From: Pisolithus tinctorius
Taxonomy: Eukaryota; Basidiomycota; Agaricomycetes; Boletales; Pisolithaceae
Assembly: GCA_024663395.1 (NCBI GenBank)
Contig: JANFAH010000002.1
Span: 1,426,001-1,490,000 of the forward strand
Direction of reading: 5' to 3'
DNA length: 64,000 nt
Shown one piece after another: positions 57,634-64,000 of the stretch (position 1 is the stretch's first letter; the number at the start of each line of letters is the position of its first letter). A program made the position numbers and the translations under genes. Below the pieces are notes generated by a model, which saw only the letters and a program-made list of their open reading frames with translations, did no database searches and was not told where the DNA came from.

Positions 57634-59307
57634 ATGAATTCAGCGCCTTGCCTCCACGAAGCTGCCGAAAGAGAGGTGGAAGAACTTACCACACAAATTA
57701 CTGCACTAGAGGTGAAGAGGGAGGAGCTAACAAATAACTTCCGTCGTGTCAATCATACGATCCGCTCACTTCAAAGTCGGGTTGCTCAAATCAAGAACGA
57801 TGCGGTGCCAATCTCTCGCTTACCATCAGATGTCCTCGAGATCATTTTTGACGAGAGCCGTCGTGTGCTTTTCCGGTGGACAGGCTTCCGTAGACCTCTC
57901 CCCATCGAAGTGCAACTATCGCACGTATGTCGAAGATGGCGTCAAGTGGCTTTGAACACACCCTCTCTATGGAACACTCTACGGATCCCGATCCTTCACA
58001 GGGAAAGCGCTATCAGAACCTATTTACATCGCTGCAACCAGTGCCCTCTCAGCGTCCATTTGGGACCCCAACTATCAGATCGTCGGATGATGGACGTCAT
58101 CACTTCCGAGTTAATGCCACGCATCGGCCAGTTCCGCGAGTTAATCTTGGACACCGAGGACCGTCAAGAACTTCACGTGTTGCTTTCTCACCTCGTAAAC
58201 ACGGCCGCTCCTTCTCTTCAGAGGCTAAAGATAACCAGTAATGACCCTGTGCGTGGTCAGGGATCTTATCCCCCCATAGAAATATTCAAACGAGGCGCTC
58301 CACTGCTTTCGGATGTACGCCTCAGTGCCCTACCCATCACCTTACCTCAGGCTGCGGTATCTACACTCCACTTTGACCCGCTTCCTGGACCTGGAATACC
58401 TCTTCCTCGGAGTCATTTACTCAGCATAATCACCCCTGTCGCTTCATCACTCACTGTGCTCTATTTGAAAGGATTCGTGAGTGGCTTCCATGAAGAGCCT
58501 GGAAGCGCCCCCGTTGTACTCCCTGCTCTTCGGGAATTGGTCGTCCACGATCATGCTATGATTCACGGGTTCAATGTCTTCCGCAACATCTCCGCTCCCT
58601 CATTACGATTCTTCACGCTATATGCTCTCAAGCGGCAGGCGTTGTCGTCGATACACAAGTTCATGACCCGTACCTCACCGGATCAGTTCCATTGTTTACG
58701 CTCCCTGCACTACATAGATTGCGACATGGACGACGATCTTGACATATACCTTCCCCATGCGACTTCTACTCTCACGCATCTCTCTGTCTCGCTTGGCAGT
58801 CACACACATCTCATGCGACTCCTTTCAAACAGTGACAAACAGGCTGCATTGCACAGGACCCCACCATTATGGCCCCGTTTACGTACTCTGACATTTCATG
58901 TCGCTTCGCCCTGGTCGCAGGATAGGGATGATGTTGAGTCGGACGAGGAGGATGAACTACCACCCGATATTGTGTTGCTGCTTGACGTCATTCAACTGCG
59001 GAAGGCGGTTGGAGCGGAACTGGAGCTTTTGCGATTGGAGGGTCCTCATGCTAGGGCATTCCACGATGACCTTGCCCTCGCGTTGATGAAATCGCAGCTC
59101 CAAGTGAATATGGAAGTTCTTCCGGGCCTGTCCCCGGGTAATGATTCACAACTATTAAGTAGCGGCGACTGGGCTTACTCGGGCCATTTTTATGGATCAG
59201 AATATCGAGCCCACTTATATCGGAAGATGCAGTCCGGACCTCATGGACAACATCATTTTCATTGGGGGTCAGTTCCACGAGGTCCCGGATCCCCACTCTC
59301 ACCATAG
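57634..59307 (+). CDS. F-box protein with LRR-like C-terminus, 557 aa
   Basis: A single uninterrupted frame. Residues about 8-58 form a predicted coiled coil (EREVEELTTQITALEVKREEL). An F-box follows at about 59-105 (ISRLPSDVLEIIFDE, PIEVQLSHVCRRWRQVAL, PSLWNTLRI). The rest is leucine-rich, with repeated strand-like segments (LSDVRLSALPITLP, LTVLYLKGF, LRELVVHDH). Such proteins are SCF ubiquitin-ligase adaptors; the target cannot be told. The family is strongly expanded in Agaricomycetes. It is the intact counterpart of the pseudogene at 39148-39885. The start at 57634 has an alternative open frame upstream, but the coiled coil begins here. Confidence 0.85.
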   Translation: MNSAPCLHEAAEREVEELTTQITALEVKREELTNNFRRVNHTIRSLQSRVAQIKNDAVPISRLPSDVLEIIFDESRRVLFRWTGFRRPLPIEVQLSHVCRRWRQVALNTPSLWNTLRIPILHRESAIRTYLHRCNQCPLSVHLGPQLSDRRMMDVITSELMPRIGQFRELILDTEDRQELHVLLSHLVNTAAPSLQRLKITSNDPVRGQGSYPPIEIFKRGAPLLSDVRLSALPITLPQAAVSTLHFDPLPGPGIPLPRSHLLSIITPVASSLTVLYLKGFVSGFHEEPGSAPVVLPALRELVVHDHAMIHGFNVFRNISAPSLRFFTLYALKRQALSSIHKFMTRTSPDQFHCLRSLHYIDCDMDDDLDIYLPHATSTLTHLSVSLGSHTHLMRLLSNSDKQAALHRTPPLWPRLRTLTFHVASPWSQDRDDVESDEEDELPPDIVLLLDVIQLRKAVGAELELLRLEGPHARAFHDDLALALMKSQLQVNMEVLPGLSPGNDSQLLSSGDWAYSGHFYGSEYRAHLYRKMQSGPHGQHHFHWGSVPRGPGSPLSP

Positions 59308-59756
59308 CCGGCAGTTTTTTTTTTCTGGTTCATTTGCTATCGCGTTTTGTTCTCGTCTTGTACAGTAATTATGTTGTCGACGTTATTCTGTGGTATAATG
59401 GACAGAGATACGGGACACAGCCACCGTCTGTATTGGATTACACTAGATTCGCGCTATTCGGCGGGAGCAGATTTAAAACACAACCACAATGACACCTCCC
59501 ATTTATGACGACCCTTGAGTGGCCACTATCATCCGACTTGGTGCCCTATCCAGGGATACAAAGGCGAACGCAGTCTATTATTCTCCGGTTGCTTCGTGGC
59601 TCTGCCACATCACACTCTCGTCGAACCTTCATCTCCACTTCCGAACCAGGTAGGTTCTATTCTCCTTGACATATCATTGCAGACATGCTTCCATCCTACT
59701 TAAAACGTGGAATTGGCGTGTAGGTACCTCTCAAGTCTCCTTTTAACTCCCAGGAT
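59308..59756. other. Intergenic, no gene seen
   Basis: It contains a T-rich tract at 59318 and short frames only. Confidence 0.4.
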
Positions 59757-61525
59757 ATGTGCATCGTTATTTCCTCCATCGACCAGGTAAGTTCCCGGCT
59801 CCTGGTATTCTCGCGCTTTTCTGATTTTTATTTTCCTAAATAATTTTTCAGCACTTGATGTCGCTCCAATATTTTGACGCCGGCACTCAAGACAACACAG
59901 CACATGAACTCTCGCACCTCGCTGTGCGGATCAGCGACCTTCAGTCCGCCCATGATGACGTGGCACGAGTTTTAAAGAACCTCAAGGTCACAGCTGCGCG
60001 TATCCAAAATTCCAAAGCTCCTGTGTCACGACTACCTTCGGACGTGCTATCCTTAATATTCGAAGAATGTCACCAGTCAAACCCTCAGTGGACTGGCGTC
60101 CTCTGTCTCCTCGGCCAGCTTCCCATCGAGGTGCGCTTGTCCCATGTCTCAAGCCAATGGCGGGAGGTCGCGCTCGCCACTCCGTCTCTCTGGTCGTCCA
60201 TACGATTCCCGTTCGAACAGAGGGAGGATTCCCTGATCGAGTATCTCGAACGGTCTAGGGGTGGGCTTCTCGATGTGTACCTAGGGCCGTGGGCCAAATA
60301 TCCCAATCTGGAACGGGCTTTAACGACAGTGCTTATACCTCATCTCCGCCGTTTTCAACAACTCGTCCTAGAAGCCATTTCACGCGAAACCCTCACCACG
60401 TTGCTGAGCGCATTCCAAGATCAATCGGCTCCCGCATTGCGGCGATTGAGGGTCATGTGCAGGGGCACTATTGTCACACCCGGGCCACTGACGGGAGCCC
60501 CCATTTTCAGCAAAGGAGCTCCCTTACTCACGGACGTCCGTTTGGATAATGTCGCAGTTACCCTCCCTAGCCCTGTAGCAACGACGCTATCCTTTTCCGC
60601 TTATCCTGGGCCTCAGTTTCCCATGACTAGAGAGGGGTTTTATCGGACACTGTCAGCTTGTCCGTCCCTTTCCACTCTTCACCTTCGTGGCTTCGTCGAA
60701 CTTGCCAGTCAAACACCAGTCTTCCCCGTACACCTTCCCCATTTACGTGAGTTGATCGTAAACGGACGTGTGCTTGCCAATGGGCTCCGTCTCTTCGACA
60801 TCATCTCCGCGCCGAATGTGGAAATACTCGTTCTGGAAAACGTGAAAGCCCATGCCCTCGCCTGGATTCACCGCTATATCGCGTGCGCGTACCCCCATGC
60901 ATTCCAGTCGTTGCACACGCTACGATATATTCGGTGCGATTTTGGGGGTGTGGATATGGACGTACACTTTCTCCGTGCAACGCCGGCCGTCTCAGACCTC
61001 GTGCTTTCGGTTGACAGACACATGCGCCTCATCCGCTTGCTCACCAACAGCGATAAACAGGCCGCCGTGTGCGGTTGTCCCCCTATGTGGCCAAATCTCC
61101 GCACGATCACATTACATACGCAAGGTTACTCAGGGAACGTCGTCGGTACGGGTGTACCACTGAACGAGCCGTCTCCAACAATGGCGCTTATCCAAGAATT
61201 CGTCGCGTGTCGGAACATACTCGGTAAACCCATTTCAGTCCTTCGCTTCAAAGGCCACAACGCTAGCCCGTTCAATAACGAGTTTCTGTGGGGACTAACC
61301 CAAATGAAGCAGTACGTCGCCACAGAAGTAGTCCAGAGCCCAATGCCTGCTATGCTAGCCGATGGCGGATATGTCGCGGATTGGGGCGCTTCGGTGGACG
61401 CGTACAGTGCACAGCTGAGACAGTTTCTAGCTCAAATGTCTCTTATTCGGCAGCAGATATCGCCAGTGCTACCACCGAATTTTAATATCCAGCATTTACG
61501 GCGCAGGTTAGGCGTTCCGACATGA
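59757..61525 (+). CDS. F-box protein paralog
   Basis: The main exon runs to 61525. The ATG at 59858 (MSLQYFDAGTQDN) gives ~556 aa. An upstream exon with an ATG at 59757 (MCIVISSIDQ) splices in frame through an intron from about 59789 to 59850 (donor GTAAGT, acceptor TTTCAG) and is my preferred start. Coiled-coil N-terminus, then F-box VSRLPSDVLSLIFEECH with PIEVRLSHVSSQWREVALATPSLW, then leucine-rich segments (LLTDVRLDNVAVTLP, LSTLHLRGFVEL, LRELIVNGR). Same architecture as the 57634 gene but well diverged in sequence, so an older duplicate. Confidence 0.83.
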
Positions 61526-61738
61526 CATGACGCCCAAGTGATATCGGATTGCACCTTGGGAGGCGAGTATGTATTACCCCGATGTTTATTGTGTTCGTCA
61601 CTGCAGAAAAATCCTTTCTTCATTCAGTGGTATTCGGATTGGTTGATAATGGAGCTTAGACGATAAGGACTTAATTTACATTATCCCACGGATGCTTTGG
61701 GGTTTCGTCGTGATAGTTATTTACATACATCTACATCC
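61526..61738. other. Short intergenic between convergent genes
   Basis: Nothing recognised. Confidence 0.4.
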
Positions 61739-63307
61739 TCAGAGCTTGCAGCTGGATATAACTTCATGCTTGGCTTCGTCGCCGAACGCACCGTCTGACA
61801 CGAGTTCTGTTATCTCCCCTCTCGACAAACCAATTTCCATGAGAACTTCTTGCGTGTGCAAACCTGGCTCGAGGACCATGCCAGATTTCGCCACGGAACG
61901 AGACAGCGGTGGCGTCCTGCTGAGGTGTGGGTGTGGAGACGGACGGACTGATCTCGAAGGATCAAGAAGTGCGGCCTCCTCGGGAGTGAGCACAGGTGCA
62001 ACACATGCATCCGAACCTAAAGGATCAAGGAAAACGCACCCGATCGCTTGTCTTACAATCTTAATTGCACAGCACAAACTCACCATGAAAAAGGCTAGCC
62101 CAGTAGTCTCGTGGTTTGCTATTGAATCCGTTCTCTAAGTAGGCGCGCAGCTTCGGCCAGTCCTCCCTACGAGTTCGCGACTCTGGCGTAGGGGCCCAGC
62201 TAGGTTGCAAGCCGTTCATGCATAAAGCATTCTTGAATATATTGATGAAGGTTATGAAAAACTGGGGCTCCAGGCATCCCACGCTCATCCATTTACCATC
62301 CGAACACGTGTAGACGTCATAAAACGGTGCACCCCCATCAAGGAGATTCGTGCCGCGCGGGCCGCCGAGTAAGGGTGACGTGCTCGTGGCATGCAATAAT
62401 GGGAATGATGAAACATAACGTGTACCCGAGACCTGCAGCCCCGTGATTGACTAGACGATGGGGGTTCCGGACACATGACCTTACCATATTAACATCCACG
62501 ACTTGTCCTCGGCCGCTTTTACAACGCTCAACTAGGGCCAACAAGATACCTGTGGCGCACATGAGACCACCACCTGCGAAATCAGCCAGGAGGTTTAGGG
62601 GAAAGGTAGGTTTATCTTGGCTCCCTGGAAGTATCTAGAGATCTTATGGGTCAGTGGCGGCCGCTATGTACCAGGGGAGCCCGTACGGAAAGAACTCCGC
62701 TTAAAGCGAGGTAATTTATCTCGTGGCCTTTCACAAACATAAGATACTATGATGATAATGACTGGAAATAGGATCAACGTACCGGCCATAGACTTGTATG
62801 CGCCTTGACACCGTCAATTATCGATCTTGATACATGATGAACGCGCTTACCATCAGCAGGGAAACTAGGAAGGGTTTCATTACACCTGAACAGGCCGGTG
62901 TAATTTCCACTCACCCTGCAACCCGCGCATAGATGAGCCTATCGTTAACACCTATAGTGCCCTCACCATCGTGGAAGACCTCCGGTCCGAGACCCATTTT
63001 TTCCATCACGCCAGGCCTGAATGGGTCGATAAGCACGTCAGCACGTGCGATGAGCCGTCTTGCCACAGCTAAGCCAGCTGGGCTCTTGAGATCCAAGACA
63101 ATGGAACGTTTCCCAGCGCAAAGAACATCGCTATTAGGCGAAGACGGTCTGTCGATACGGATCACGGATGCACCATGATGAGCGAGCACAAGTCCAGCGA
63201 ATGGTCCAGGTGCAAGACCGGCAAACTGATCGTGCACTTGTCTCAGTGGACTCGCGGCTCGATTGGAACACACACACCTCGACGACGTTCAACCCCCTCA
63301 GCGCCAT
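61739..63307 (-). CDS. Alpha-methylacyl-CoA racemase-like (CoA-transferase family III), PTS1 end
   Basis: The ATG at 63307 ([10 protein letters not shown]) is joined by an intron starting GTGTGTGT to [27 protein letters not shown]. Then come [116 protein letters not shown], and [18 protein letters not shown]. It ends SSCKL at 61739. The family epimerises 2-methylacyl-CoA so that peroxisomal oxidases and dehydrogenases can degrade branched acyl chains. CKL fits the PTS1 consensus. Several small introns; junctions around 62640-62910 are approximate. It lies 4.6 kb from the peroxisomal acyl-CoA dehydrogenase. Confidence 0.85.
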
Positions 63308-64000
63308 GAAGAACGTTATAAATATGGAATCTGCCGAGAATAGTACTACGGATGTGAGTTAGGAGACCAACGGAGGGTACTGAGAATGTCATACTCACTG
63401 GAAGCTGGGAGGGCGCCGGGAAGAACGATCGGGATGCGAGCGAGAACAAATTATCGCGGGACAAGGTCACATGTATATAGTACGCAGAGATCAAAGCGGA
63501 GGAATGGAACAACATGATCCGTACACAAGCCAGGGTTTGAGATTCATTTCATGCCACGCACAGCCTGGTTTCACGCCGATATCAATCGCCTTGTACGGCT
63601 ACAAACCCACTAGTAGTGACTTAGTAGGGACGCGCATGGCTGAGAACAAGAAAACGGCAAGTACATCGGCTCGGGGGCCCTCAGTCAGCGTTGGGTCGAC
63701 CCGCTCGATCAGTGGCACTTTCCACAGAACCAAACGCCGTCAAATTGTTTACCTGTCCAAACAATCTAATACACACTATCATCTATCTAAGTGCTTGGAA
63801 CCCGACTAAACTCTCTGCAACTGAGAGCGACGGAAGGTCCAGCATGGCTCCGGTCCAACCGGCCCGCTGAAGGGCACAGTAGTTAGGAGGCAAGTTAGGG
63901 GTGTTTAGGGAGGGGACTCCGACCTCGTTGAACTTGCTCTCGACGTTGCTTTGACCGCTAACCTTCGGCACCGCTCCCGGGCATCGCACTCTTTTCGTCT
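63308..64000. other. No gene recognised
   Basis: Upstream region of the racemase-like gene. Short frames on both strands lack recognisable motifs. A partial gene entering from the right edge cannot be excluded. Confidence 0.35.

Larger units (their letters stand above)
43915..58510. repeat. Segmental duplication unit B (continuous)
   Basis: Direct repeat of 1-3257 plus 28547-39885. It is uninterrupted by the outer transposon and by MITE c, and so serves as the empty-site reference for both. Confidence 0.9.

Noticed and set aside
63783..63989. Possible partial gene at the right edge (minus strand)
   Set aside because: A 68-codon frame without recognisable motif; the evidence is too thin to call.

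Overview
The window looks like a mushroom-forming basidiomycete genome (Agaricomycetes; the order cannot be fixed from sequence alone, and nothing bacterial is present). The evidence is small GT-AG introns of about 45-60 bp in nearly every gene, KDZ and Plavaka DNA transposons, NACHT-WD40 STAND proteins, F-box/LRR-like proteins, a fungal Zn2Cys6 transcription-factor relic, and peroxisomal lipid enzymes.

The backbone is a tandem segmental duplication of roughly 14.6 kb. Copy A is 1-3257 plus 28547-39885. Copy B is 43915-58510. Each unit carries, in order: a 5' module with an orphan NLR first exon; a minus-strand GDSGS-motif protein that is decayed in both copies; a second 5' module with a small ORF; a complete NACHT-WD40 NLR gene (1682 aa in A, 1672 aa in B, same seven-exon structure); a minus-strand cytochrome b5/acyl-CoA dehydrogenase ending in a PTS1 signal; and an F-box gene (truncated in A, intact in B). 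Between the units (39.9-43.3 kb) lie a Plavaka remnant and a Zn2Cys6 factor pseudogene. Downstream of unit B are a second F-box gene and an alpha-methylacyl-CoA racemase-like gene with a CKL C-terminus.

Unit A is split by 25.3 kb of nested mobile DNA. The outer element (3258-28515) has 15-bp perfect terminal inverted repeats and repeat-rich subterminal ends. It carries a Plavaka transposase and a DUF6698-type gene. A 16.9-kb KDZ element (4439-21341) sits inside the Plavaka transposase coding sequence, with 86-bp imperfect TIRs and a 7-bp target duplication, TACCAGT. Removing it restores the transposase reading frame. Both outer genes are also hit by a 474-475-bp MITE. A third MITE copy lies in the last intron of the copy A acyl-CoA dehydrogenase, with the empty site preserved in copy B.

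The KDZ element is the most interesting part. It encodes a KDZ transposase with a CxC2-type cysteine cluster, a TET/JBP-family 2-oxoglutarate/Fe(II) dioxygenase (HxD, distal H and R visible), an unrecognised cargo protein, and a complete 447-aa protein. That protein begins with a near copy of the histone H3 tail (MVKTKQTAKKTTGGRAPR), followed by a PHD-like RDGG cysteine finger, a possibly caspase-like domain and a C-terminal zinc ribbon. Inverted 45-bp repeat arrays flank the element and share a core around GTCGGCCGAC, with decay concentrated at CpG sites. About 20 units of a splice-site-like repeat lie directly upstream of the H3-tail gene. A plausible reading, as inference, is a mobile element carrying its own chromatin and DNA-methylation interference kit.
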